Assembly: GCA_903884065.1 (NCBI GenBank) | Contig: CAISDL010000042.1 | Location: 1-64,000, forward strand | Source: an uncultured Actinomycetes bacterium | GTDB lineage: Bacteria; Actinomycetota; Actinomycetes; Mycobacteriales; Mycobacteriaceae | DNA length: 64,000 bases | Reading direction: 5' to 3' | Part shown: piece after piece, positions 1 to 8,185 of the stretch | Position numbering within the stretch: position 1 is the stretch's first letter | Layout: every line of letters starts with the position of its first letter | Notes under the pieces: model-generated | The model's input: the letters and a program-made list of their open reading frames with translations, nothing else | Databases searched by the model: none | Told to the model about the DNA's origin: nothing | Translations under genes and position numbers: made by a program

Positions 1-88
1 CCGCACCCGCAGCCACCGTCGAGGACCGCGTCAACGACACCAGCGTCTCCCGGTCACCATCACGCAATGCCAGCGGTGCAATTCGCAT
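1..88 (-). CDS. IS630-family transposase, N-terminal fragment (runs off window)
   Basis: Reading leftward from an ATG at 88 gives an open frame to the window edge (29 codons). It begins MRIAPLALRDGDRE and continues LVSLTRSSTVAAG, which resembles the extreme N-terminus (helix-turn-helix start) of actinobacterial IS630-family transposases, where a Leu-Arg-x-Gly-Asp-Arg segment precedes a Leu-x-x-Leu-x-Arg-Ser-Ser/Thr stretch. Only the N-terminus is visible, so catalytic residues cannot be checked. The family call rests on resemblance over 29 residues and is moderately sure. Confidence 0.55.
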   Translation of the reverse strand, partial: MRIAPLALRDGDRETLVSLTRSSTVAAGA

Positions 89-140
89 GCATGATTATCC
101 CAAAACCTCACCGTAAAACTATTTCGGACACGCCGCACTA
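1..140 (-). mobile_element. edge of probable IS630-type insertion sequence
   Basis: The segment holds the start of an IS630-like transposase (88 to 1) and its upstream flank. IS630 elements insert at TA dinucleotides. A TA at 139-140 followed inward (minus strand) by a GTGCGGCGTGTCCGAAATAG-type terminal sequence is a plausible end. The other end lies outside the window, so neither the inverted repeat nor the TA duplication can be confirmed. The element abuts the decayed sugar transferase at about 186-344. Confidence 0.4.
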
Positions 141-185
141 GACTGCCACCTGAAGGGTCACGCGAGGAACCTCACTCGTACACCA

Positions 186-344
186 CGTCCCTGGACTTGA
201 CCGGTCAGTGGTCGCAGTACCGTCAGCACGCTTGATGCGCTGCAACTCGACGTCGACTATGTCGAACAACGTTCTTTGGCGAAGGATTTCGGCATCTTGG
301 TTAGAACCGTTCCAGCGGTCCTGCGCGGGGACGGTGCGAAGTGA
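186..344 (+). pseudogene. decayed 3' end of polyprenyl-phosphate sugar-1-phosphate transferase (WbaP/EpsL-like)
   Basis: From 201 to the TGA at 342-344 the translation contains PVSGRSTVSTLDALQLDVDY followed by VEQRSLAKDFGILVRTVPAV and LRGDGAK. This is the hallmark C-terminus of bacterial sugar transferases (consensus PG-LTG-W-QVSGR, then LD-YVE, then a DL-IL-RT-AV-RG end). The upstream motif is broken: RP is read in one frame, LDLTGQW in another, then VSGR in a third, with an in-frame stop at 198-200. Nothing recognisable as the catalytic domain lies upstream, where the IS630 edge begins. This enzyme type would start glycan assembly on undecaprenyl or decaprenyl phosphate, so its loss matters for the island to the right. 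Confidence 0.7.
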
Positions 345-385
345 TCCTGCGCTGACTGCGAGCTAGGCGCCTTGGTTGCCGTCAA

Positions 386-1321
386 TCAAGGAATAATTTG
401 AGCGGCCGACGCCGTAATTATCGCATCGGGGCCTAACTCATCCGCTTCAGCGATGAGTGCGATGTCACGTCGTGCCAGTAGGTCTGCAATTTGCGACTGA
501 TGGTCGTCAACCGCTTCCCGCCTCCTAGCCCTCCGCGGCACTACTAACGGGTAAATCCCCATATCCAAAAGGTTCATCAACGTGCCAACGCCTGCGTGCG
601 TTATCACTACGTCCGCATCACGGGCGCACATCTCGAATTCTTCTGAAGACAGATGCTCCAAAACGGTGCCCGGCAGCCCTTCTCGTTTTGTCATACCAAG
701 CTGCCAGACCGTTCGCTCGTCGGCAAGACCGGTCGCTAGAACTGCATCCACCAGAGCGTCGAATCGATAGCTCTTATTGGTGCCCAGGGTCACGAACAGT
801 CGAGGCCGCGGATTCTCGGCGCGAGTGCACTTGGCATAGCCGTCGAGTAACATCCCGGGGCGATACTTCCACCGGCGACTTGCCCACCCCTCATGTTGAC
901 AGTAAGTCTGGATGCCCGGAACAACGCTCGCGATACGCCCACTGACGGTCGGTCCGTCCACCCGGGACACGCTTTCGACGTAAAAAGCGGGCACACCGTG
1001 TAAGCGGGCTGCGATAAGTCCAACTACTCCAACCGCCGCGCCCGTCGACACAGCTGAAACGAAGGATTCTTTTCGCCATTCGATATGCTTCATCATAAGC
1101 GCCAATGCCTTCGCAGCTGGTCCAAGATCTCTGGAACCTACATACGGGACGAAAAACACGCGTCTGCCGACAAGCAACGATTCGCTTTGGGGGGTTCGAA
1201 AAGTCACCCAGAGGGAATCTGGATCAGATCCCAAGCCGGCGGACAATTTCACAAGCTGCGCTAAGTGTCCGCCGGTAGTGGCAACAAGAAGATGCTTCCC
1301 CGGCTCAACTTCCTTCGCCAC
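386..1321 (-). CDS. fused Alg14/Alg13-type glycosyltransferase (PssD-PssE / EpsE-EpsF like)
   Basis: The 311-aa product combines two halves usually made by separate genes. The N-terminal half (about 1-170) has the Alg14/PssD signature TTGGHLAQL near residues 15-23. The C-terminal half (about 175-311) starts FVTLGTNK and carries THAGVGT near 241-247, the Alg13/PssE/GT28 C-terminal nucleotide-sugar site. Such pairs transfer GlcNAc or glucuronic acid to a lipid-linked sugar at the inner membrane face, so here it is likely the second-step transferase of the island glycan. GTG start at 1321, no better upstream start. It is divergent from the WbpB-like gene at 1454. The exact sugar is unknown. Confidence 0.8.
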   Translation of the reverse strand: MAKEVEPGKHLLVATTGGHLAQLVKLSAGLGSDPDSLWVTFRTPQSESLLVGRRVFFVPYVGSRDLGPAAKALALMMKHIEWRKESFVSAVSTGAAVGVVGLIAARLHGVPAFYVESVSRVDGPTVSGRIASVVPGIQTYCQHEGWASRRWKYRPGMLLDGYAKCTRAENPRPRLFVTLGTNKSYRFDALVDAVLATGLADERTVWQLGMTKREGLPGTVLEHLSSEEFEMCARDADVVITHAGVGTLMNLLDMGIYPLVVPRRARRREAVDDHQSQIADLLARRDIALIAEADELGPDAIITASAAQIIP

Positions 1322-1453
1322 ACCACACCCATCCGATGCGATTCCATAACCAGCAATCTATCGGCCCTGACTTCGAAGCCACTGGACGCTCAGGTTATCA
1401 TTAGGGCCCGCGTTGACTTAGCGGGCGTCTTAGATGACTCAATTGACCAGAGG

Positions 1454-2515
1454 ATGACAGTGAAGTCTGTCCGTGTTGGCCTGGTGGGCTATGGATACTG
1501 GGGTTCGAAACATGCGCGCGTGTTGGCGAGCCTGCCCGGTGTCGAACTGACGGTGGTAGAAGGCGATTCCGAACGCCTTCGCGCGGCCGGCGCAAGCTTC
1601 CCCTCAGCGCGCCTCGCCTCATCGCTTCCGGATGTCGCCACCGACCTCGATGCAGTTGTAATCGCGACCCCCCCGAAGACTCACGCCCCGTTGGCCATCG
1701 AGGCCCTCCGCGCCGGCCTGCACACCTTGGTTGAAAAGCCCTTGGCGACATCCGTGGCCGAGGCAGAGGCCATCGTCGAGGCGGCCGAGGCATCCTCCAA
1801 AATTCTTATGACGGGCCACACCTACGTCTACAACGCCGCCGTTGAGCAACTGAAGGCGATCATCCAGTCGGGTGAACTCGGCAGGATTCTTTACATCGAC
1901 GATTCGCGCTTGAATCTCGGCTTGTACCAGAGGGATTGCAACGTGATATGGGACCTTGCGCCTCATGACGTTTCAATGTTGGCGTACTTACTCGACGAGT
2001 TCCCCACGACCGTGTCGGTGTGGGCCCAGAATAGCCTTAGCGGCCCGCAAGAGGATCACGCCTATCTGCGGCTAGGTTTTCCCACTGCTTCGGCTTTCAT
2101 TCATGTCAGCTGGCTGCATCCGAGCAAAGTGCGGCGAGTTACGGTTGTCGGCGACCGCAAGATGGCCGTGTATGACGACCTTTCCGACACAGAACGCATC
2201 CGGATTTACGACAAGGGTGTGGGGTTTGGGGAGAACAGCGGACCCGCGCCGGCTATGCCCATCAGTTACCGGACGGGCAACATAACGTCGCCATACGTCG
2301 ACTTCGTCGAACCGTTGCTGGTTCAGGACAGCCACTTCATCGACTGCATCCGAACTGGAAGGCGACCGCGGACCAGTGGAGAGGATGGGCTCGAGGTCGT
2401 GAGGGTCCTGTCAGCGGCCGACGAAGCAATTATGTCGGACCGGCCCGTGCAGATTCACGGGCTTACAGGGATCGAACGGACGAACACCTTTCGGAAGGCC
2501 GCTGATGACCGTTGA
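1454..2515 (+). CDS. wbpB: Gfo/Idh/MocA-family oxidoreductase, WbpB-like UDP-GlcNAcA 3-dehydrogenase
   Basis: The 353-aa product starts at the ATG at 1454. The open frame extends further left, but the NAD-binding motif GYGYWG at residues 12-17 fixes the start. The EKP motif of the family (VEKPLA, about 93-98) is present. WbpB/WlbA enzymes oxidise C3 of UDP-GlcNAc-uronic acid to the 3-keto sugar. That role is inferred from the immediate neighbours: the aminotransferase overlaps its 3' end by 11 bases and the acetyltransferase follows. Other Gfo/Idh sugar dehydrogenases look similar, so the substrate depends on context. Confidence 0.8.
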   Translation: MTVKSVRVGLVGYGYWGSKHARVLASLPGVELTVVEGDSERLRAAGASFPSARLASSLPDVATDLDAVVIATPPKTHAPLAIEALRAGLHTLVEKPLATSVAEAEAIVEAAEASSKILMTGHTYVYNAAVEQLKAIIQSGELGRILYIDDSRLNLGLYQRDCNVIWDLAPHDVSMLAYLLDEFPTTVSVWAQNSLSGPQEDHAYLRLGFPTASAFIHVSWLHPSKVRRVTVVGDRKMAVYDDLSDTERIRIYDKGVGFGENSGPAPAMPISYRTGNITSPYVDFVEPLLVQDSHFIDCIRTGRRPRTSGEDGLEVVRVLSAADEAIMSDRPVQIHGLTGIERTNTFRKAADDR

Positions 2516-3611
2516 TACCGTTCCGTTCCTGGATCTTGTCGCCGTAAACAGTGCGTTTCGCTCAGAATATGAGATTGCCTTCAAGGCGCTGTTACATCAT
2601 GGCCGCTACGTCGGGGGCGCGGAGGTCGAAGCGTTTGAGGCCGATTTCGCAAGTTACTGCCAAGCCACTGAGTGCGTCGGGGTTGCCAACGGCACAGACG
2701 CTCTCGAATTGATTTTGAGCGGTCTCGGTATAGGACCAGGCGACGAGGTCATTCTGCCGGCTAACACCTTCATCGCGACTGCAGAAGCTGTGTGCGCAGC
2801 AGGAGCAAGACCGCGTTTTGTGGATGTCTTGCCTGACACGCTGTTGATTGACCCGAAGTCGGCTGCAGCTGCTGTCAACTCGGCGACCGCCGCAGTTATC
2901 GCAGTCCACTTGTTCGGCCAGATGGCCGATATGGATGCGTTGATGCCCATCGCCCAGCGACATAAGCTCGCGATCATCGAGGACGCCGCTCAGTCGCACG
3001 GAGCTCGGTTGAATGGTCGGCGAGCCGGGAGCATTGGTGATGCGGCAGCCTTCAGCTTCTATCCTGGTAAGAATTTGGGTGCTCTCGGTGATGGCGGCGC
3101 TGTTGTCACATCAAATCGCGAGCTTGCTGGGTACGTCCGACGATTGGCGAACCACGGTCGGGCAAACAGCAGCCGGTACGAGCACGACTGTCGTGGACGG
3201 AACAGTCGATTGGACACTCTCCAAGCGGCATTCTTGGCCGCTAAGCTGGCGACTCTTGATACGGCGAACTCCGCGCGTGCACTCGCGATGGCCCGCTACC
3301 GAGAGCAGCTTCCTGTTTCAGCCAAACCCGTGGCGGTACATCCAGGTTCGGAACCCGTTTACCACCTTGCGGTCGTGCAGGTTGAGGATCGAGAGTTGGT
3401 AACCGCTGAGCTAGACCGCCAGGGCATCGGGTGGGGCATTCATTATCCGATCCCCTGCCATCGCCAGCCGGCGTACGAGGGATTCACGGAGTCCCTGCCG
3501 GTCGCCGAACGCGCCGCTCAGCGCATCTTGTCTCTGCCGATGTCACCGATGCTGTCGACTTCACAAGTGGACCGGGTCTGCGAAGTGCTGTCCTCGATGC
3601 AGCTACGCTGA
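2505..3611 (+). CDS. wbpE: DegT/DnrJ/EryC1 sugar aminotransferase, WbpE-like
   Basis: This 368-aa PLP-dependent aminotransferase should convert UDP-3-keto-GlcNAc-uronic acid to the 3-amino sugar using glutamate. ANGTDAL (61-67) and the PLP lysine in FSFYPGKNLG (Lys189) are visible, as is the GDGGAVVT strand after it. Length is normal for the family (about 360-380). It overlaps the preceding dehydrogenase by 11 bases and is followed after 1 base by the acetyltransferase, which argues for one operon carrying three consecutive steps. The family also makes other amino sugars (for example FdtB-type), so the substrate is inferred from context. Confidence 0.82.
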   Translation: MTVDTVPFLDLVAVNSAFRSEYEIAFKALLHHGRYVGGAEVEAFEADFASYCQATECVGVANGTDALELILSGLGIGPGDEVILPANTFIATAEAVCAAGARPRFVDVLPDTLLIDPKSAAAAVNSATAAVIAVHLFGQMADMDALMPIAQRHKLAIIEDAAQSHGARLNGRRAGSIGDAAAFSFYPGKNLGALGDGGAVVTSNRELAGYVRRLANHGRANSSRYEHDCRGRNSRLDTLQAAFLAAKLATLDTANSARALAMARYREQLPVSAKPVAVHPGSEPVYHLAVVQVEDRELVTAELDRQGIGWGIHYPIPCHRQPAYEGFTESLPVAERAAQRILSLPMSPMLSTSQVDRVCEVLSSMQLR

Positions 3612-3612
3612 G

Positions 3613-4188
3613 ATGAATTCGGACGTCTTTGTTCACCCCCATGGCCTTTGCGAAAGCGACCATGTTGGAGCAGGAACACGCATTTGGGCCTTTGCGCACG
3701 TCCTCGACGGCGCGCGCGTCGGGCGCGACTGCAATATCTGCGATCACGCCTACGTTGAAGGTGGCGTCACGATTGGCAACCGGGTCACGGTCAAGAACCG
3801 CGTTTTATTGTTTGAGGGCGTCACCGTCGAAGATGATGTTTTTCTAGGGCCCGGAGTAGTATTCACAAACGATTTAAGGCCCCGTGCAGCAATCAAGCGT
3901 TCAGGTGACGAACTACTTTCAACCCGCGTCCAAGCCGGCGCGACCCTGGGTGCCGGCGTCGTTGTGGTTTGTGGAGTAACCATCGGAACGCATGCATTCG
4001 TCGGTGCAGGAACGGTAGTCACCGAAGATGTTCCAGCCCATGGATTGGTTGTCGGAAATCCGGGACGGATAATAGGCTGGGCGTGCGAATGCGGCCACAG
4101 ACTGGGCGACGAGTGGTCTTGCCGGTGTGGTCGTGAATACGAGAAGCGAACCCCCCTGAGCCCTTTGACTGCGCGGGTTAAAGAGTAG
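3613..4188 (+). CDS. wbpD: left-handed beta-helix N-acetyltransferase, WbpD-like
   Basis: The 191-aa product is a hexapeptide-repeat (LbH) acyltransferase. Repeats such as IGNRVTV, VEDDVFLG and LGAGVVVVCGVTIG, and the ending VVGNPGRIIGW, are typical of WbpD/WlbB, which acetylates the 3-amino group of UDP-GlcNAc3NA with acetyl-CoA. After the helix there is a C-terminal CxCG...CxCG tail (CECGHRL and CRCGREY), a likely small zinc knuckle found in some homologues. It is the third gene of the 1454-4188 operon. Its 3' end meets the oppositely transcribed polymerase gene with 3 bases between. Confidence 0.82.
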   Translation: MNSDVFVHPHGLCESDHVGAGTRIWAFAHVLDGARVGRDCNICDHAYVEGGVTIGNRVTVKNRVLLFEGVTVEDDVFLGPGVVFTNDLRPRAAIKRSGDELLSTRVQAGATLGAGVVVVCGVTIGTHAFVGAGTVVTEDVPAHGLVVGNPGRIIGWACECGHRLGDEWSCRCGREYEKRTPLSPLTARVKE

Positions 4189-4191
4189 AGA

Positions 4192-5598
4192 TCAACCTGG
4201 CCTGGCGCCCTCAGACTGGAGTTCAAGCCCCGGCGGCAAATCTTGATTCCGTGCCGGGTTCAGGCACGGCATTACCGCGCAGACGATTAGCGGCGAAATG
4301 AGCGCAAAGAACGCGGGCCCTGTGTCGATAAGATTGAACCCAGCAACCGAAACAAGAAATGACGCGATACCCGCTGCCGCTCCAACTCGAGACACCCCAA
4401 GCGCGGAGACGATCACCGCACCAAATCCAACCGATAGCAATAGAAATGCCGGCACGCCCATGGAAACCATTAGCTGAAATGCCGAATTCTCAAGCGATCC
4501 GTAACGGCCATAGGCCATGCCGTATATCCGCTCCGAAGTGCCGGGGCCGAATCCGAGGATCGGACGTTCAGCGATGATCTTCATGGCGTTCTGGACGACC
4601 GCAGATCGGTATATGGCCGAACTAGTACCGACCGATGAGGCGCTGCGGTCTTTCAAGAGAGGCGAAAGCGCTAGCCCGGCGAGGGCGACGGCAGCGACAA
4701 CAAGCGGCATCAGGCTGGCACCCCGACCTCGCCGCCGACCCTGCGCACCGCCGCGCAGGAGAGCGGGAAGCAATCCAACCACGACGCCCGTGCCAACCGC
4801 GAGGATTCCGCCGCGTGAGACAGTTAGCATCAGAGCAATCAGTGCGCCCGCCGCACCGAATCTATAGGGCCAACGACGGGTGGCCCCGGACGGAAAAATG
4901 CAGACCAGGGCGGCGACGCTCGCTACTAACGAGGTCGTCAACGGGTGGCCTAGACTTGTGCCGGCGCGGAAGCCTCGCGAGATCTCGTAGGGCCTGACAT
5001 AGAATTGCGTCCACGGATTCAGATGAAGAAGGTAGTCCGAGAGCGCCAGGCAGCCTAGGAACATGCCAATGACTGCAAAGGTGCGGCGGACGGCAGGCCA
5101 CACATCGTCCACGCTGACCTGACCAAGTATCGCTGGGGCGATGACACAGATCAGGAATACCGCCATCCATGCTGCTGTAAGTTCCTTGCGATCGCTGAAT
5201 ACCGAACTGGCGAACAGCAAGGCCAAGAGTGATCCAGCGACGAGCCCACCCCGGATCGGTTGCCGCACCAACCGCGTCATTCGATCTGCCGAGGCTATCC
5301 GGATCATCCAGATCGCGACGACAACCACCGCTGGCGATAAAAAGTCGCCCAAGATCACCGGGATAGACATAAACCCGACTGGCAGAAGCACAAGAAGCGT
5401 TAGCGCAAACGCCGGCAACGTCCGACGCGGCAGAACAAGTGCCCCTCCAACGGCGGCCGCATACATCGCCGTTGGCCATAACAACCACAAACCTACGAGC
5501 GCAAAAAGGACCGCCGCGGAAAACGCTATGGCCGAAGGCGTCAGTCGGAGTTGGCCGACCTTCGAAAGGTTTGGGGAATTACGCATTCCAGCACTCAC
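4192..5598 (-). CDS. O-antigen ligase/polymerase-like (Wzy/WaaL) membrane protein
   Basis: The 468-aa product is strongly hydrophobic with roughly ten to twelve membrane segments and a longer periplasmic loop (about residues 310-355) containing ILGFGPGTSERIYG and GSLENSAFQLMVSMG, the pattern of the O-antigen ligase/polymerase family. These proteins polymerise or ligate lipid-linked repeat units outside the membrane. In this island a Wzy-like role beside the flippase is the natural reading. Sequence conservation in the family is low, so polymerase versus ligase cannot be settled. It is co-directional with the nucleotide-sugar dehydrogenase upstream (82-base gap). Confidence 0.75.
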   Translation of the reverse strand: MSAGMRNSPNLSKVGQLRLTPSAIAFSAAVLFALVGLWLLWPTAMYAAAVGGALVLPRRTLPAFALTLLVLLPVGFMSIPVILGDFLSPAVVVVAIWMIRIASADRMTRLVRQPIRGGLVAGSLLALLFASSVFSDRKELTAAWMAVFLICVIAPAILGQVSVDDVWPAVRRTFAVIGMFLGCLALSDYLLHLNPWTQFYVRPYEISRGFRAGTSLGHPLTTSLVASVAALVCIFPSGATRRWPYRFGAAGALIALMLTVSRGGILAVGTGVVVGLLPALLRGGAQGRRRGRGASLMPLVVAAVALAGLALSPLLKDRSASSVGTSSAIYRSAVVQNAMKIIAERPILGFGPGTSERIYGMAYGRYGSLENSAFQLMVSMGVPAFLLLSVGFGAVIVSALGVSRVGAAAGIASFLVSVAGFNLIDTGPAFFALISPLIVCAVMPCLNPARNQDLPPGLELQSEGARPG

Positions 5599-5680
5599 AG
5601 ATTCAGCTCCCCACGCATTGAAGTCCCATCACCAAGCGACGAGGTCGTCCCGAAACCGTAGCGGTCGAGCGATGACCGCC

Positions 5681-7036
5681 CTAAGGGTTCGGCGCGCCGA
5701 GTCGGAACACGTTCGAACCGGGGGCTTTGATCGCATTCCGCGTGTCGACGATCAAACGGGCGGCGGAAACCAATTCTTCATAATCGAAACACTTATGATT
5801 CGTGAGGACCACAACGCAGTCAGCCGATGCGACTTCTTCGCGACTGTACGGAACCGACTTCATTTGCCGACCGCCGGTCAAGCGCCCGGCTTCGATCTGC
5901 GGAACGAAAGGATCGTGATAGCTCACCCTTGCGCCCTTCTTCAGCAGGAGTGCCATCACGTCCAGGGCTGGGGACTCCCGCACGTCATTTACGTCGGATT
6001 TATAGGAAACCCCCATCAGGAGAACATTCGCACCCTTGACTGCTTTGCCGTGTTCGTTGAGCGCATCGGTGATCTTGTCGAGAACGTGGTGCGGCATAGC
6101 TGCGTTCACCTGCCCCGCAAGCTCGATGAATCGAGCCTCGAAGCCGACCTCTTTGACCTTCCAGGACAGATAGAAAGGATCGATGGGGATGCAGTGGCCA
6201 CCAAGACCCGGACCCGGATAGAAAGGCATATATCCGAAAGGCTTTGTCGCAGCTGCATCGATGACTTCCCAAACATCGATGCCAATGCGATCGCACATCA
6301 ACGCAAGTTCATTGACCAGCCCAATGTTGATGGCACGAAAGGTATTTTCGAGCAGCTTGACCATCTCGGCCGCCCGTGGAGAACTGACCTGTACGACCTG
6401 ATCAATGGAGGCCCCGTAGAGTTCGGCCGCTAGCGCTGAGCAGTCCGGTGTCAGGCCGCCAACGACTTTCGGCACGTTTTTCGTGTTCCAATGTGCGTTC
6501 CCCGGATCAACGCGTTCGGGCGAGAATGCTAGAAAGAAGTCAATTCCGGCCTTAAGTCCGGTCTCCTCCAAGATGCTGCGCACGACCTCGTCGGTGGTGC
6601 CGGGGTAAGTTGTCGACTCGAGTATCACTAGCATCCCTGGGCGCAGATGATCTCTCACCGCATTCGCGGCCGACACCACGAACGAAAGGTCCGGATCCTT
6701 GGTCTTGCGAAGCGGAGTCGGGACACAGATGTTGATGGTGTCCAACTGGCCCGCCTCGGCCATATCGGGCACCGCAAGCAGCCTCCCAGCCACAACCAAA
6801 GCGGACACCGCAGAATCAGGTACATCTTGGATATGAGAGCGACCGCTGTTGACCATGGCGCACTTGTGTTGGTCTACGTCGATTCCGACCGCGGTGAAAC
6901 CCGCGTGACCAAATTCAACCGCCAACGGCAAACCGACGTAGCCGACGCCGATCACCCCGGTACGGGCCGTACGAGCAGCCAGTCGCTCGTGCAGGTCGGC
7001 GGCATGAGAACTCAGGAACGTATGTTTGTTGGACAT
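5681..7036 (-). CDS. wbpA: UDP-N-acetylglucosamine 6-dehydrogenase, WbpA-like
   Basis: The 451-aa UDP-sugar dehydrogenase should oxidise UDP-GlcNAc twice at C6 to the uronic acid, using two NAD+. The NAD-binding GVIGVGYVGLPLA lies near 27-39, ESTTYPGTT near 140-148, and the catalytic cysteine is Cys282 in GPGLGGHCIPIDPFY. The STTYPGTT and GGHCIPIDPFYLSW forms match the WbpA/WbpO group rather than UDP-glucose dehydrogenase. It supplies the substrate for the WbpB/E/D enzymes encoded at 1454-4188. ATG start at 7036, only 26 bases from the divergent epimerase start. Confidence 0.88.
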   Translation of the reverse strand: MSNKHTFLSSHAADLHERLAARTARTGVIGVGYVGLPLAVEFGHAGFTAVGIDVDQHKCAMVNSGRSHIQDVPDSAVSALVVAGRLLAVPDMAEAGQLDTINICVPTPLRKTKDPDLSFVVSAANAVRDHLRPGMLVILESTTYPGTTDEVVRSILEETGLKAGIDFFLAFSPERVDPGNAHWNTKNVPKVVGGLTPDCSALAAELYGASIDQVVQVSSPRAAEMVKLLENTFRAINIGLVNELALMCDRIGIDVWEVIDAAATKPFGYMPFYPGPGLGGHCIPIDPFYLSWKVKEVGFEARFIELAGQVNAAMPHHVLDKITDALNEHGKAVKGANVLLMGVSYKSDVNDVRESPALDVMALLLKKGARVSYHDPFVPQIEAGRLTGGRQMKSVPYSREEVASADCVVVLTNHKCFDYEELVSAARLIVDTRNAIKAPGSNVFRLGAPNP

Positions 7037-7062
7037 TTAGCTGATACCTTAGAGGACAGAGG

Positions 7063-7995
7063 TTGACATTGACTAACTGCTTGATAACTGGCGGTGCCGG
7101 ATTCATCGGCTCACATCTGGCAACGGCCCTACTCAGCCAAGGCCATAAGGTTCGCGTTGTCGACAACCTGATAACTGGACTCATCGAGAACGTACCCCGT
7201 GGCGTCGAATTCCTCCATGGCGATCTTACAGATCCGGCAACGGCCGCGGCAGCGGTCCGTGACTGCGAAGTGGTTCTTCATCAGGCCGCTATCCCATCTG
7301 TTCCGCGGTCCATTTCGGAGCCACGGCCATCGCACGAAGCGAACATCAACGGGACCTTCAACGTCTTGTTGGCTGCGCGCGACGCGGGCGTCCGCCGGGT
7401 GGTCTACGCCGCGTCGTCATCGGCCTACGGCGACACACTGGTGCTTCCGAAAGTTGAAGACATGCCAGCCAACCCACGTTCGCCGTACGCGCTACAGAAG
7501 TATGTCGGGGAGACATACTGCCAGCTTTTCACCAGGCTCTATGGACTGGAGACGGTCTCGATCCGCTACTTCAACGTCTTTGGTCCCCGACAACAGCCTT
7601 CGTCGCCCTATTCGGGTGTTCTCTCGCTTTTCATAAAAGCCGGCCTGACTGGCGCCTCACCGACTATCTACGGTGATGGCGAACAGACCCGTGACTTCAC
7701 CTTTATCGGCAACGTGGTGGACGGGGTTCTCCGTGCGATCGACGCGCCGGGGGCAGTCGGCGAAGTCATCAATGTCGCGAACGGTGGCCGCATATCGCTC
7801 AACCAAGCGTGGGCAACGCTCGGCGAAATCCTTGGTCCATTGCCCAGTCCGACATACGGACCTCCACGCCCCGGCGACGTCCGGGACTCGCAAGCCGATA
7901 TCGCAAAGGCGGAACGGTTACTTGGCTACCACCCACTTACGTCATTCGAGGAAGGTTTACGCCGAACGGTCGAGTGGGCCGAGGCAGTACTCTGA
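7063..7995 (+). CDS. NAD-dependent epimerase/dehydratase, WbpP-like UDP-GlcNAc 4-epimerase
   Basis: The 310-aa extended SDR has the Rossmann motif GGAGFIG (10-16), the SSSAYGD serine region, the catalytic pair in SPYALQK, and RYFNVFGPRQ, all standard for GalE/WbpP C4-epimerases. The LPKVED stretch after SAYGD resembles WbpP, which prefers N-acetylated UDP-hexosamines. Predicted role: interconversion of UDP-GlcNAc and UDP-GalNAc, or of their uronic acids, for the island glycan. TTG start at 7063 preceded by the purine-rich AGAGGACAGAGG; a second TTG two codons on is possible. It is divergent from wbpA. Confidence 0.82.
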   Translation: MTLTNCLITGGAGFIGSHLATALLSQGHKVRVVDNLITGLIENVPRGVEFLHGDLTDPATAAAAVRDCEVVLHQAAIPSVPRSISEPRPSHEANINGTFNVLLAARDAGVRRVVYAASSSAYGDTLVLPKVEDMPANPRSPYALQKYVGETYCQLFTRLYGLETVSIRYFNVFGPRQQPSSPYSGVLSLFIKAGLTGASPTIYGDGEQTRDFTFIGNVVDGVLRAIDAPGAVGEVINVANGGRISLNQAWATLGEILGPLPSPTYGPPRPGDVRDSQADIAKAERLLGYHPLTSFEEGLRRTVEWAEAVL

Positions 7996-8119
7996 TCCGT
8001 GCAACCTTCCGCGCAAGCCGCTCCGGCATCGGAGATTTGCCGCGCCTGTCTTTTTGGCCTCAGAAACTGCTAACCGTCCCACAGCTTGGGCATAGCCACC
8101 GCGCGACAACGGAGGACTG

Positions 8120-8185
8120 ATGTTGGGCATTAGCCCCCGCACTCGACCGGCTGACAATCTCCACGGAATGAGTTGGCCAGCATGA
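8120..8185 (+). CDS. possible 22-residue leader ORF coupled to the GT4 gene
   Basis: An ATG at 8120 is preceded by a perfect GGAGG (8111-8115) four bases upstream. It opens a 21-residue frame (starts MLGISPRTRP) whose TGA overlaps the ATG of the next gene as ATGA at 8182-8185. The glycosyltransferase start itself has no clear ribosome binding site. The arrangement suggests translational coupling through a short leader peptide. There is no evidence that the peptide has a function, and the call is speculative. Confidence 0.3.
   Translation: MLGISPRTRPADNLHGMSWPA

Noticed and set aside
1322..1453. TTGACT at 1413 as a -35 box for the wbpB-like gene
   Set aside because: No acceptable -10 lies 16-19 bases downstream.
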